Source: Streptomyces sp. NBC_00557
GTDB lineage: Bacteria > Actinomycetota > Actinomycetes > Streptomycetales > Streptomycetaceae
Assembly: GCF_036345995.1 (NCBI RefSeq)
Contig: NZ_CP107796.1
Location: forward strand, 3,410,001-3,474,000
Reading direction: 5' to 3'
DNA: 64,000 nt
Shown piece by piece: positions 16,294-25,031 of this stretch. Numbering within the stretch: the first letter of the stretch is position 1; each line of letters opens with the position of its first letter. Under the pieces are notes generated by a model that searched no databases, was not told the origin of the DNA, and saw nothing but the letters and a program-made list of their open reading frames with translations. Both the position numbers and the translations under genes were made by a program.

Positions 16294-17496
16294 TCAGCCG
16301 TGTGCCGCCGCCAGGTGTTTCGCCAGGCGCGGGGAGGCGAACTCCGTGCCGCAGACGAAACGCATCACCGGGCCGTACGACGACGCCGCCGGCAGACCGG
16401 TGAAGTACAGGCCGGGGACGGACGACGCGAAGCCGGCGCCGAGCTTGGGGGCGCCGCGGCTCACCGCGAGCCGGGTGCGCAGTCCGTGGCCGAGGAAGTC
16501 CATCGCCGCGATGTCGACGCGGTAGCCGGTGGCGGCGATGACGTGGTCGGCGGTGAGCCGCTCGGTGCGCCCGCCGTGGGTGCGGACGGTGAGGACGGGG
16601 CTGCCGTCCGGCGCCTCCGCGGCCACGACCCGCTCCACCTCCTGCACCTGTACGGCGCTTTCGAAGCGCTCGCGCAGCCACCAGGCACCGAGCGGGCCGA
16701 GGACCCGGCGGACCAGGAAGTGCCGCGCGGCCTCGGGCAGATAGCGGTAGGGGTGCGGGTAGTAGCTGAGCGCCCACAGCGACCAGGCGCGGCCGAACGG
16801 GGACTCGGGCCGCAGTTTCGGCTGCTTCCAGGGTGGGGCGCCGAAGGCCACCCGGCCACGGCCGCGCGCGACGACACGCACGCGTGCCCCCGCTTCGGCA
16901 GCGAGCGCCGCCGTCTCCAGCGCGGACTGGCCGGCGCCGACCACGATCAGCTCCTTGCGGGCGAAGCGGCCCAGGTCGTGGTGCTGGGAACTGTGCGAGA
17001 CCGCTGCGGTGGGCGCCGGTCCGTCGGCCGCGGCACCCGCGAGCTCCGCCGGCAGATACGCCAGGCCCGACAGCCCGGTGGCGACGACGACCGCGCGCGC
17101 GGTGAACATCTCACCCGAGTCCAGTTTCAGTTCGAAGCCGCCGCTGTTGTCGCGGTCCACGGAGACGACCCGCACCCGCTCCAGGTCGGGCACCAGCTGC
17201 TGCTGGAACCACTCGCCGTAGGCGATGAACGTCTCCACCGGGATGATGTCCTCGTCGGTCACCAGGCGGCGGATGCCGGCCGCGTCGCAGTAGTCGGCGA
17301 GGGTGTGTCCGGGCTGGGGGCAGTCGAAGTCGGAGGCGGCGGGCGTGGACTTCAGAAGCATGCCCTCGGGCATGTGGTCGCGCCAGCTGACCACGGGGTC
17401 GCCGAAGACGCGGACGGGAACGCCGCGCGCCCGCAGATGGGCGGCGGTGGACAGGCCGAACGGCCCGGCCCCGATCACTGCAACCGGTCGAGTCAC
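16294..17496 (-). CDS. FAD/NAD(P)-dependent oxidoreductase, CzcO-like flavin monooxygenase class
   Basis: This is a 400-aa two-dinucleotide-binding flavoprotein. The FAD motif VAVIGAGPFGLSTAAHL is at the N-terminus. The NADPH motif ELIVVGAGQSALETAALAAE is near residue 195, and an ATGYRVD closing motif lies near residue 340. The class includes Baeyer-Villiger and N-hydroxylating monooxygenases. GTG at 17496 is chosen because GGGAGGGA lies just upstream; it gives the motif at residue 4. It is 45 bp downstream of the ATP-grasp gene and probably co-transcribed. The substrate is unknown. Confidence 0.82.
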   Translation of the reverse strand: MTRPVAVIGAGPFGLSTAAHLRARGVPVRVFGDPVVSWRDHMPEGMLLKSTPAASDFDCPQPGHTLADYCDAAGIRRLVTDEDIIPVETFIAYGEWFQQQLVPDLERVRVVSVDRDNSGGFELKLDSGEMFTARAVVVATGLSGLAYLPAELAGAAADGPAPTAAVSHSSQHHDLGRFARKELIVVGAGQSALETAALAAEAGARVRVVARGRGRVAFGAPPWKQPKLRPESPFGRAWSLWALSYYPHPYRYLPEAARHFLVRRVLGPLGAWWLRERFESAVQVQEVERVVAAEAPDGSPVLTVRTHGGRTERLTADHVIAATGYRVDIAAMDFLGHGLRTRLAVSRGAPKLGAGFASSVPGLYFTGLPAASSYGPVMRFVCGTEFASPRLAKHLAAAHG

Positions 17497-17541
17497 GAAG
17501 TCCCTCCCCAGGACACGGTGTGCCACGCGCGGTGGCCTTGC

Positions 17542-18807
17542 CTACTTCGTGGAAGTGCCGCTGCCGCGGCGGTTGGTCCGCCACAGCTGATACAGGTGCT
17601 TCGCGCCCGGGCGCACGAAGCGGGCGAGCATCGTGAGGAACGGCAGCGGGTCGTCACCCGCGAACCAGGCCAGCTCCGTCCCGCTCGCCCTCGCCGGCGC
17701 GTGCGGCGTCGTATAGCCGCTGCGGCGGTAGGCGAGGAGGGCGGGCAGGTCGATGTTCTCCACGATGTAGCGGTGGCCGGCCCGCTGTTCCCCCTCCGGA
17801 ACGGGGCGGCCGGTCAGGTTCAGATGCATCGCGCGTACGACGTCCACGCCCGACTCGTTCTCGAACAGCCGGAACTGGGCGCCCATGCGCGGGTTGAAGT
17901 CGAGGAGCTTGTACTGTCCGTCGCGCCGGTCGAAGCGCAGGTCGAGGTCGATGATGCCGCTGTAGCCGATCTGTTTGATGAAACGCGCGGCGAGGTCGGC
18001 GAGTTCCGGATTGTCGACGACGTACGCGTTCGCCGTCATGCCGGCGTGCGGCGGCCACGAGCGCACCTTGACGCCGGTGAACAGCGCGAGCGGGCTGGAG
18101 TCCTGGTCGAAGCAGGCGTGCACGATCCAGTCCTCGGCCTCCTCGCGCGGCAGGTACTCCTGGAGGATCACGCCGGGTCTGTCGCCCCAGTCACGCGCGA
18201 GGGAGAGCAGCCCCGCGCGCGTGGCGATCTTCGTGGTGCCGTTGACGGCGGGCTTGCTGCGCCGGACGAACGCCTCCCGGTTCTTGGCCACCACCGGGAA
18301 GCGGGCCGTGTCGGCGAAGGCGACGATGTCCTCGTACGACTCCGGGAACGCCGACGCGGGACTGGCCAGGCCGTGCTCCACGCACAGTTCGTGCAGACCC
18401 TGCTTGCTGGCGAGCCGGCGCGGCAGCCCGGGATCGACGCGCGGGAACAGAAAGGAACCGGCCAGCTCGTCCTGGTGCTCGGCGATCAGTACGGCGGCCT
18501 CCTCGTCCGTGGGGACGAGGACGGCGGGGCGGCCGATACGGCGGCCGACGCGCAGCAGCCCCTCGACCAGGTGTCCGGGGTCCTCCGCGCCGGTCGTCGG
18601 CCACACGAAGGCCCTCTTCAGATAGCGCGAGGAGGCCGCGGGCGTGTACGCGTCCTCCGTGATGGCGTACATGGGCACACCCAGCCGGCCCAGGCTGCGG
18701 ATGGCGCCGACGCCGCCGTGGTGCAGCGGATAGTCGCCGAACTTGACGATCAGTCCCGGCACGTCCCGGTCCGCCTCGAATGGCACACCGACGGTGTCTC
18801 CGGCCAC
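17542..18807 (-). CDS. ATP-grasp carboxylate-amine ligase
   Basis: This is a cytosolic ATP-grasp enzyme that should activate a carboxylate as acyl phosphate and couple it to an amine. The N-terminal Rossmann-like part is LIVKFGDYPLHHGGVGAIRS. The ATP-grasp core includes FPVVAKNREAFVRRS, VILQEYLPREEAEDWI and the Mg-binding IDLDLRFDRRDGQYKLLDFN with NPRMGAQFRL. Three in-frame GTG codons compete (18846, 18819, 18807); 18807 has GGGGGGA close upstream and removes an odd Gly/His-rich tail. The substrate is not inferable. The flavoprotein gene follows in the same direction. Confidence 0.82.
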   Translation of the reverse strand: MAGDTVGVPFEADRDVPGLIVKFGDYPLHHGGVGAIRSLGRLGVPMYAITEDAYTPAASSRYLKRAFVWPTTGAEDPGHLVEGLLRVGRRIGRPAVLVPTDEEAAVLIAEHQDELAGSFLFPRVDPGLPRRLASKQGLHELCVEHGLASPASAFPESYEDIVAFADTARFPVVAKNREAFVRRSKPAVNGTTKIATRAGLLSLARDWGDRPGVILQEYLPREEAEDWIVHACFDQDSSPLALFTGVKVRSWPPHAGMTANAYVVDNPELADLAARFIKQIGYSGIIDLDLRFDRRDGQYKLLDFNPRMGAQFRLFENESGVDVVRAMHLNLTGRPVPEGEQRAGHRYIVENIDLPALLAYRRSGYTTPHAPARASGTELAWFAGDDPLPFLTMLARFVRPGAKHLYQLWRTNRRGSGTSTK

Positions 18808-19103
18808 GGGTCCCCCCACGTGTCCCCCCAAATGGAACGGACCCACCCCGTCCGTGTCCCCAAAGGACGCTAAGCCGGAATTGCCGCCTCCGACAAGGCC
18901 TATTCGGACATTGCGAACTCTTTAGGCGGGGTGCGGGCAACCTTTCGAAGGCCCCTCGACACATACCTTTCGGGCACTTCCCGGACACTCCTCGGAGCGC
19001 GGCATGGGGCTCTGCCCAAGACACGCATCACAGCCGTAACGTGTGGCCCGACCACATGGAACGATCGCCATGCACGGCCCGGATGAGAGTGAGGCAGCAC
19101 CCC

Positions 19104-20321
19104 ATGCCCCCCTTCGACGTCCCCGAGGGCGACCCCTTCGGCCCGCACAACCTTCCCTATGGCGTGTTCTCGCCCTCCGGCAGCACGGAGCGCAGGGTCG
19201 GTGTCCGGCTCGGGGACCAGGTCCTCGACGCGGGCGCCGCAGCCGCCGCCCTGGGCTCGCCGCACCACTCGCTGCTGGCGCGGCCCACCCTCAACGCACT
19301 GCTGGCCGCCGGCCGCCCGGCCTGGTCCGAGGTACGGCGCGCGCTCACGGACTGGGTCACCGACCCCGCGCACCGCGAGACCGTCGAGCCGCTGTTCCAC
19401 CCCCTGTCCGAGGTGACCCTGCACCTGCCTTTCGAGGTGGCGGACTACGTCGACTTCTACGCCTCGGAGAACCACGCCCGCAACGTCGGCCGGATCTTCC
19501 GCCCCGACGCCGAGGACTCCCTCACCCCCAACTGGAAGCACCTGCCGATCGGTTACCACGGCCGCTCCGGCACGGTCGTCGTGTCGGGCACGGACGTCGT
19601 ACGGCCGTCCGGGCAGCGCAAGGCCCCCACCGACCCGGCACCCGTCTTCGGCCCGTCGGTCCGGCTGGACATCGAGGCCGAGGTCGGCTTCGTCGTGGGC
19701 GTGCCCTCCGCCCTGGGCAGCCCGGTGCCACTGGACCGCTTCCGCGACCACGTCTTCGGGCTGTGCCTGCTCAACGACTGGTCCGCACGCGACATCCAGG
19801 CCTGGGAGTACGTCCCCCTCGGTCCCTTCCTCGGCAAGTCCTTCGCGACCTCCGTGTCGGCGTGGATCACCCCGCTGGAAGCGCTGGAGCACGCGCGCGT
19901 GGCGCCTCCGCAGCGCACGCACCCGCTGCTGCCCTACTTGGACGACTCGGCGCCCGGCATCGAACCCGGCGGCTACGACCTGCGGATCTCCATCGCCGTC
20001 AACGGGCATGTGGTCTCCGAGCCGCCGTTCTCGACCATGTACTGGACCGCCGCCCAGCAACTCGCCCACATGACCGTGAACGGCGCCTCGCTGCGCACCG
20101 GCGACCTGTACGGCTCGGGCACGGTGAGCGGCCCCGAGGAGCGCCAGCGCGGCTCGCTGCTGGAGCTGACCTGGAACGGCCGGGACCCCCTCGACCTCCC
20201 GGACGGCAAACGCGCCTTCCTTGAGGACGGCGACGTGGTGACCCTCTCGGCCTGGGCTCCTGGCGCCAACGGACTGCGTGTCGGCCTGGGTGAGGTCAGC
20301 GGGCGGATCGTGGCGGGCTGA
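19104..20321 (+). CDS. fahA: Fumarylacetoacetase
   Basis: This enzyme performs the last step of tyrosine/homogentisate catabolism, splitting fumarylacetoacetate into fumarate and acetoacetate. At 405 aa it has the full two-domain eukaryote-like length. The N-terminal small domain starts at PFGPHNLPYGVFS. The metal site region contains DYVDFYASENHARNVG and the long FAH core LCLLNDWSARDIQAWEYVPL with GKSFATSVSAW. ATG at 19104 follows GAGTGAGG. No other homogentisate genes are adjacent. A GC-rich hairpin follows the gene. Confidence 0.93.
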   Translation: MPPFDVPEGDPFGPHNLPYGVFSPSGSTERRVGVRLGDQVLDAGAAAAALGSPHHSLLARPTLNALLAAGRPAWSEVRRALTDWVTDPAHRETVEPLFHPLSEVTLHLPFEVADYVDFYASENHARNVGRIFRPDAEDSLTPNWKHLPIGYHGRSGTVVVSGTDVVRPSGQRKAPTDPAPVFGPSVRLDIEAEVGFVVGVPSALGSPVPLDRFRDHVFGLCLLNDWSARDIQAWEYVPLGPFLGKSFATSVSAWITPLEALEHARVAPPQRTHPLLPYLDDSAPGIEPGGYDLRISIAVNGHVVSEPPFSTMYWTAAQQLAHMTVNGASLRTGDLYGSGTVSGPEERQRGSLLELTWNGRDPLDLPDGKRAFLEDGDVVTLSAWAPGANGLRVGLGEVSGRIVAG

Positions 20322-20461
20322 CGGACGGCGGCGCGGCCTGGGCACGGGCGCCGGCACCTCGGTGATCCCGCCACCGCCGGCGCTCGTCTCCCCGGCCGCC
20401 GCCCTGCGGCTGGGCGACTCCTCCGCCCCCGTGCGGCGGGCGCCCCGACGCGAACGAAAGA

Positions 20462-20512
20462 GGCGGCCGGAGCCGCGGAACGGATCGTCTCCGAGACCTG
20501 ACTCCGGCCGCC
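20462..20512 (+). terminator. Hairpin after fahA
   Basis: Perfect 11-bp arms GGCGGCCGGAG (20462-20472) and CTCCGGCCGCC (20502-20512) flank a 29-nt loop and are followed by CTT. It lies in the 299-bp gap to the M56 gene, which shows no other element. Confidence 0.5.
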
Positions 20513-20620
20513 CTTCACCGTCATACTGGGCGGACACGCACCACGCGACGCGCCCTCGCGCGCATCGCTCCGCACCACCCGACACCCGACAACTCTCCGA
20601 TCAGGAACCGGAGCCCCGGC

Positions 20621-21559
20621 ATGACCGTCTGCCTGCTCCTGCTGAGCGTCGTCGCCCTCACGGCCGCCCTGCCGGTGCCGCGCGCGCTGACCCGCGCCGC
20701 ATGGCCCGAGCGGGAACCGGTGGTCGCGTTGTGGGTGTGGCAGTGCCTGGTCGCCACCGTCCTGCTGTGCTGCCTGGCCGCACTGGTCCTGGGCGCGGCG
20801 GCCGTCTTCCACACCGTCCGCGACCGGGTGTTCGCCCCCGCGCCGCCCTCCGTCACCGCCGCCTACGACCTCTCCTCCACGCCGGTGTGGGCCACCGCCC
20901 TCACCATGCTGCTGGCGTGCGGGGCAGCCTGGACGACGGCGATGCTGGCCCGGGAACTGGTGGAGGCCCGCCGCAGCCGCGGCCAGGCCCGTGCGCAGCT
21001 CCGGGAGCGCGCCCCCGACCTGCCGGCCGGGCTTCCGGCGGCGCGCGGCCCGATGCTGGTGCTGGAGGACGAGTACCCAGACGCCTGGTGGATGCCGGGG
21101 CACCCGCCGCAGCTGGTCGTGACGACCGGAGCGCTGCAACGCCTCACCGATCACCAGCTGGATGCCGTCCTCACCCATGAACGCGGGCACGCGCGTGCCC
21201 ATCACGACTGGCTGCTGCACCTGTCCACCGCGCTCGCCACGGGCTTCCCGCGCGTGCCGCTGTTCGCGCACTTCTGCGACCAGACGCACCGCCTGGTCGA
21301 GCTGGCCGCCGACGACACCGCGTCGCGGCGCTGCGGACACCTCACCACGGCTCTCGCCCTGATCGAGCTGAACCAGCACCGGGGCGTGCTGTCCTGCGCC
21401 TCCAGCCGGCGCCTCCTCGGCGAACGCGTGGACCGCCTGCTGGAGCCGCCGCCCCGGCTGCTCCGCCGGCACCGGGCCCTGACGACGACGGTGGCCGCAC
21501 TGGTGCCCCTGCTGCCCCTGCTGATCACGTTCGCCCCGGGCCTGACGGCACTGTCCTGA
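20621..21559 (+). CDS. M56-family (BlaR1/MecR1-like) membrane metallopeptidase
   Basis: This is a 312-aa integral membrane protease. Three N-terminal hydrophobic segments (from VCLLLLSVVALTAALP, LVATVLLCCLAALVLGAA, TALTMLLACGAAWTTAML) precede a zinc-peptidase domain. That domain has HERGHARAHHDW (HExxH type, near residue 190) and the downstream ELAADDTA Glu ligand. A final hydrophobic helix (VAALVPLLPLLITFA) closes the protein. There is no sensor penicillin-binding domain and no BlaI-type repressor next door, unlike classical pairs. The role is probably envelope-related proteolysis; the substrate is unknown. Confidence 0.85.
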   Translation: MTVCLLLLSVVALTAALPVPRALTRAAWPEREPVVALWVWQCLVATVLLCCLAALVLGAAAVFHTVRDRVFAPAPPSVTAAYDLSSTPVWATALTMLLACGAAWTTAMLARELVEARRSRGQARAQLRERAPDLPAGLPAARGPMLVLEDEYPDAWWMPGHPPQLVVTTGALQRLTDHQLDAVLTHERGHARAHHDWLLHLSTALATGFPRVPLFAHFCDQTHRLVELAADDTASRRCGHLTTALALIELNQHRGVLSCASSRRLLGERVDRLLEPPPRLLRRHRALTTTVAALVPLLPLLITFAPGLTALS

Positions 21560-21680
21560 CCGGCCCGCCGGGTGGCGCATCTGCCCGGCGGAACAGGCAG
21601 ACGCGCAGCTCAGTGCCGTATCCCACGGCCCCTCAGGCGGCGCAACACAGCGGCAACACCACTTTCCCTACCGCGTCGGT

Positions 21681-22481
21681 ATGGTTCCAGCCATGCCAGC
21701 CACCGACCGTCCCCGCGACCATGCCGGTCAGGGCGCCGCGACCACCGTCGCCGCCCACCGCACGCGTCGCCGGCTGCGTGCGGACCGGGCCCGGCAACTC
21801 GCCGATCTGCTGCGCCACCAGATCCTCACCGGCGCCTTCCACGGCGGCCCCCTCCCCCACGAATCGACCCTCGCCGCCGACTACCGCGCCTCCCGCAACA
21901 CCGTCCGCCAATCCCTGGACCTGCTGCGGGCCGAGAGCCTCGTGGAACGGCTGCCCGGCGTCGGCACCGTGGTCGTCGCCCGCAAATACCCGCACGGGCT
22001 CGACCGTCTGATGGGCCTCGCGGAAACCCTCCGCGAACACGGCCGCGTCACCAACGAGGTCCGCACCATGGGCCCCGCGCCCGCACCCGCCCCGGTGGCC
22101 GACCGCCTCCGCGTCCCCGCCGGCGCCGACGTCCTCTACATCGAACGCCTGCGCCGCCTGAACGGCCTGCCCCTCTCCCTCGACCTCACCTACATCCCGC
22201 TCGACCTCGGCACCGCCCTGCTCGGCGCAGACCTGGAGAACACCGATGTCTTCCGCCTCCTGGAAGCCATCACCGGCCGGCCCCTCGGCCACGCCGAGAT
22301 CACCCTGGAGGCGGTGACGGCGGACGCCCACTCCGCCGCCGTGCTCGAGGCCCCGCGCGGCGCCGCCGTACTCATGCTGGAACGCCTCACCCACCTCGCC
22401 GACGGCCGCCCCGTCGACCTGGAGTTCATCCGCTTCCGCGGCGACCGCATCACGATGAGCGGCCTGCTCCACCGGTCGTAG
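21681..22481 (+). CDS. GntR/HutC-family transcriptional regulator with UTRA domain
   Basis: This is a 266-aa repressor-type regulator. The N-terminal winged helix spans about residues 30-95 (LADLLRHQILTGAFHGGPLP, STLAADYRASRNTVRQSLDL, LVERLPGVGTVVV). A UTRA ligand domain follows (VLYIERLRRLNGLPLSLDLT to MTLERLTHLADGRPVDLEF-like end). Starts at 21681 and 21693 (ATG) are both possible, with no clear Shine-Dalgarno sequence. It directly precedes the ferredoxin/ABC/flavoprotein operon by 47 bp in the same direction. It is therefore the probable local regulator, and its UTRA ligand is likely the imported or processed compound. Confidence 0.88.
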   Translation: MVPAMPATDRPRDHAGQGAATTVAAHRTRRRLRADRARQLADLLRHQILTGAFHGGPLPHESTLAADYRASRNTVRQSLDLLRAESLVERLPGVGTVVVARKYPHGLDRLMGLAETLREHGRVTNEVRTMGPAPAPAPVADRLRVPAGADVLYIERLRRLNGLPLSLDLTYIPLDLGTALLGADLENTDVFRLLEAITGRPLGHAEITLEAVTADAHSAAVLEAPRGAAVLMLERLTHLADGRPVDLEFIRFRGDRITMSGLLHRS

Positions 22482-22528
22482 CGCACCCGCCGCACTCACC
22501 CCTGCCTGCACGTTTCCTGGAGACAGCC

Positions 22529-22756
22529 ATGCCCTTGGCGCCCCAGCGGGCCGACGTGCCCGTGACCATCGACGAGTCGAAGTGCATCGACGGCTGCACC
22601 CTCTGCGTGGACATGTGCCCGCTGGACTCCCTCGCCATCGACGAGACCAGCGGCAAGGCGTACATGCACGTCGACGAGTGCTGGTACTGCGGCCCGTGCG
22701 CGGCCCGCTGCCCCACCGGAGCCGTCACCGTCAACATGCCCTACCTGCTCCGGTGA
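22529..22756 (+). CDS. Dicluster 4Fe-4S ferredoxin, AprB-like
   Basis: This is a 75-aa electron carrier with two cluster motifs. The first is C-x3-C-x2-C-x3-CP in KCIDGCTLCVDMCP and the second is C-x2-C-x2-C-x3-CP in CWYCGPCAARCP. The Trp after the first Cys of cluster two (ECWYCGPC) and the short tail TGAVTVNMPYLLR resemble the ferredoxin half of adenylylsulfate reductase beta subunits. ATG 22529 has CTGGAGA upstream. It heads the operon and is the obvious redox partner of the flavoprotein encoded five genes in. It ends 14 bp before the binding-protein gene. Confidence 0.88.
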   Translation: MPLAPQRADVPVTIDESKCIDGCTLCVDMCPLDSLAIDETSGKAYMHVDECWYCGPCAARCPTGAVTVNMPYLLR

Positions 22757-22770
22757 GAGGTACAACCACC

Positions 22771-24114
22771 ATGAAACGAACCGCCGTCGCCGGATCCGCC
22801 GTCGCCCTTCTGCTTCCCCTGTCCGCCTGCGGCGGCAGCGCGGAGGCGGGCAGCGGCTCCACGGTCACCGTGACCGTCGGCTACCAGTCCAAGACCATCA
22901 ACACCGTCACCGCAGGCACCCTGCTGCGGTCCCTCGGCTCCTTCGAGAAGCAGCTCAACTCCCTGCACGACGGGCACACCTACAAGGTCGACTGGCAGGA
23001 CTACGCCACCGGCGCCCCGATCACCGCCCAGATGACCGCCGGAAAGATCGACATCGGTTCGATGGGTGACTTCCCGCTGCTGCTCAACGCGGCCCGCGGA
23101 AAGCAGCTCGGACGCCCCACCCGCCTGGTGTCGGTGACCGGCTACAACCTGCGCGGCGGTCTCAACACGGTCGTCACCGCACCCGACTCCAAGCTCACCA
23201 CCCTGCAGGACCTGAAGGGCAAGAAGGTCTCCACCAGCGTCGGATCCGCCGCCGACGGCACCCTCGTACGGGCCCTGCAGCGCGCCGGCATCGACCCGGA
23301 CAAGGGCATCTCCAAACTCAACCAGCAGCCGGCCGTGGGCGCCTCGGCGCTCTCCTCGGGCGGCGTGGACGCCCTGTCGCAGTTCGTGGCATGGCCGGGC
23401 CTGCTCGCCTACCAGGGCAAGGCGAAGGCCCTGTACGACGGCGCCGAGCTGAACCTGCCCACCTTCCACGGCGTCACCGCCCGCGAGGACTTCGCCCGGC
23501 GGCATCCGGCGGTTCTGGGGGCCTTCCTGAAGGCCCAGGCGGAGGCGACGGACTATCTCAGCGCCCATCCCGTGACCGCCGCCGAGAAGGTCGCCAAGGC
23601 CACCGGCCTGCCCGCCGAGGTCGTCTACCTCTACAACGGCGCTCACGGCATCGCCACCTTCGACCCGGCCGTCAAACCGCAGCTCGTCTCCGCGCTGAAG
23701 CAGGACGTGTCCGTGCTGAAGGCCGCCAAGCTGACCGGCGACGTCGACGTGGACTCCTTCGTCGACGACCGTTACGTCAAGAAGGCCCTCGGCGCGTCCT
23801 ACGCCCGGCGGCTAGCGGCCGGACCCGCCCCGGCCGCCGGCGAGGTATGGCCCAAGGGCAGTGAGAAGACCCTCTCCTTCAAGTCGCCCAACGAACTGCT
23901 GGCCTACGTGGCCGCCCACCAGGGCGGCATCCACGCCGCCTACGTACCGGACGCCACCACCGGCACCCTGTGGTTCGCCGACAAGGCGGTGTGGGTGGCC
24001 GACGGTGACCGGCTGCTGCCGTTCGTCGCCCCGTCAACGGCTCACGCGTACGTCACCGCCCACGGCGGCGCCCACACGGTGTCGTACCGGGAGGCCCTGG
24101 AGCGTGCCTCATGA
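22771..24114 (+). CDS. SsuA/TauA-like ABC substrate-binding lipoprotein with NosL-like C-terminal extension
   Basis: This is an exported solute-binding lipoprotein. The signal peptide ends in the lipobox LSAC with Cys at residue 20. Residues about 30-345 form the NMT1/SsuA-type binding fold (TVTVGYQSKTINTVTAGTLL, ITAQMTAGKIDIGSMGDFPL, LKGKKVSTSVGSAADGTLV). At 447 aa it is about 100 residues longer than SsuA. The extra part (from about residue 360) reads AAYVPDATTGTLWFADKAVW and later LLPFVAPSTAHAYVTAHGG. That resembles the NosL/metal-chaperone fold; this is my reading and was not tested. Its stop overlaps the permease start (ATGA). Confidence 0.85.
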   Translation: MKRTAVAGSAVALLLPLSACGGSAEAGSGSTVTVTVGYQSKTINTVTAGTLLRSLGSFEKQLNSLHDGHTYKVDWQDYATGAPITAQMTAGKIDIGSMGDFPLLLNAARGKQLGRPTRLVSVTGYNLRGGLNTVVTAPDSKLTTLQDLKGKKVSTSVGSAADGTLVRALQRAGIDPDKGISKLNQQPAVGASALSSGGVDALSQFVAWPGLLAYQGKAKALYDGAELNLPTFHGVTAREDFARRHPAVLGAFLKAQAEATDYLSAHPVTAAEKVAKATGLPAEVVYLYNGAHGIATFDPAVKPQLVSALKQDVSVLKAAKLTGDVDVDSFVDDRYVKKALGASYARRLAAGPAPAAGEVWPKGSEKTLSFKSPNELLAYVAAHQGGIHAAYVPDATTGTLWFADKAVWVADGDRLLPFVAPSTAHAYVTAHGGAHTVSYREALERAS

Positions 24115-25031
24115 CCCGGCATCCCCTGGCGCGGTATGCGCTCCGCACGGCCTCCCTCGCCGCTCTGCTCGGGCTGTGGCAGGTGCTGACCAGCCTGAAC
24201 GTCGACCTGTGGCTGCGTTTCTCGCAGTTCCCGACGGTCGCCGACGTGGCCCGCGCCTTCGCCGGCCGGCTCTCCGGCGGCGACTACTGGACCGATCTCA
24301 CCGACAGCCTCACCCGCATCCTCACCGGTTTCGCGCTGGCCGCCGTCCTCGGCGTGGCCACCGGCGTGCTGGTGGCCCGCTCGCGCCTGGCCGAGGACCT
24401 GCTCGGTCCGGTCCTGGAGGTGATCCGCCCGATCCCGGCGATCGCCCTCGTCCCGGTCGCGATCCTGCTGTTCCCCTCCAACGAGCAGGGCATCGTCTTC
24501 ATCACCTGCACCGCCGCCTTCTTCCCCGTCCTGGTCTCCACCCGGCACGCGGTCCGCGCGCTGCCGCCTGTCTGGGAGGAAGCGGTGCGCACCATGGGCG
24601 GCGGCCGGCTGCGGATCCTCGGTTCGGTCGTGCTGCCAGGGGCGCTGCCCGGCATCTTCGGCGGGCTGTCGGTCGGCATCGGCGTGTCGTGGATCTGCGT
24701 GATCTCCGCCGAGATGATCTCCGGCCAGTACGGGGTCGGCTACCGCACCTGGCAGGACTACACGGTGGTGAACTACCCGGGCGTCTTCGTCGGCATGGTC
24801 ACCATCGGCATCCTCGGCTGGGTCACCTCCACGGCCGTGGAACTCATCGGACGGCGCCTGACCCACTGGCTGCCCCGCGCCTCGTACATCCCCGTCGGCC
24901 GCGCCCGCGCGCCCCGGCCCGTCACAGCCCCCGTCCCCACCGATCGCGAGCCCGATCCCGAGCACCAGGCCCAGCGCGAGCAGCAGGGCGAGAAGGACAC
25001 CGAGGAGGCCCGTGATGAGCACCTCGTCTGA
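24111..25031 (+). CDS. ABC transporter permease, SsuC/TauC-like
   Basis: This is the membrane subunit of the importer, 306 aa with about six hydrophobic helices. The BPD_transp_1 EAA loop is EEAVRTMGGGRLRILGSVVL followed by PGALPGIFGG. N-terminal helix: AALLGLWQVLTSLNVDLWL. The last 45 residues are unusually hydrophilic (Pro-, Glu- and Gln-rich) and overlap the ATPase gene by 17 bp, so the tail may be partly a by-product of the overlap. The family normally imports sulfonates, nitrate, thiamine precursors or similar anions. No operon gene reveals the substrate. Confidence 0.9.
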   Translation: MTRHPLARYALRTASLAALLGLWQVLTSLNVDLWLRFSQFPTVADVARAFAGRLSGGDYWTDLTDSLTRILTGFALAAVLGVATGVLVARSRLAEDLLGPVLEVIRPIPAIALVPVAILLFPSNEQGIVFITCTAAFFPVLVSTRHAVRALPPVWEEAVRTMGGGRLRILGSVVLPGALPGIFGGLSVGIGVSWICVISAEMISGQYGVGYRTWQDYTVVNYPGVFVGMVTIGILGWVTSTAVELIGRRLTHWLPRASYIPVGRARAPRPVTAPVPTDREPDPEHQAQREQQGEKDTEEARDEHLV

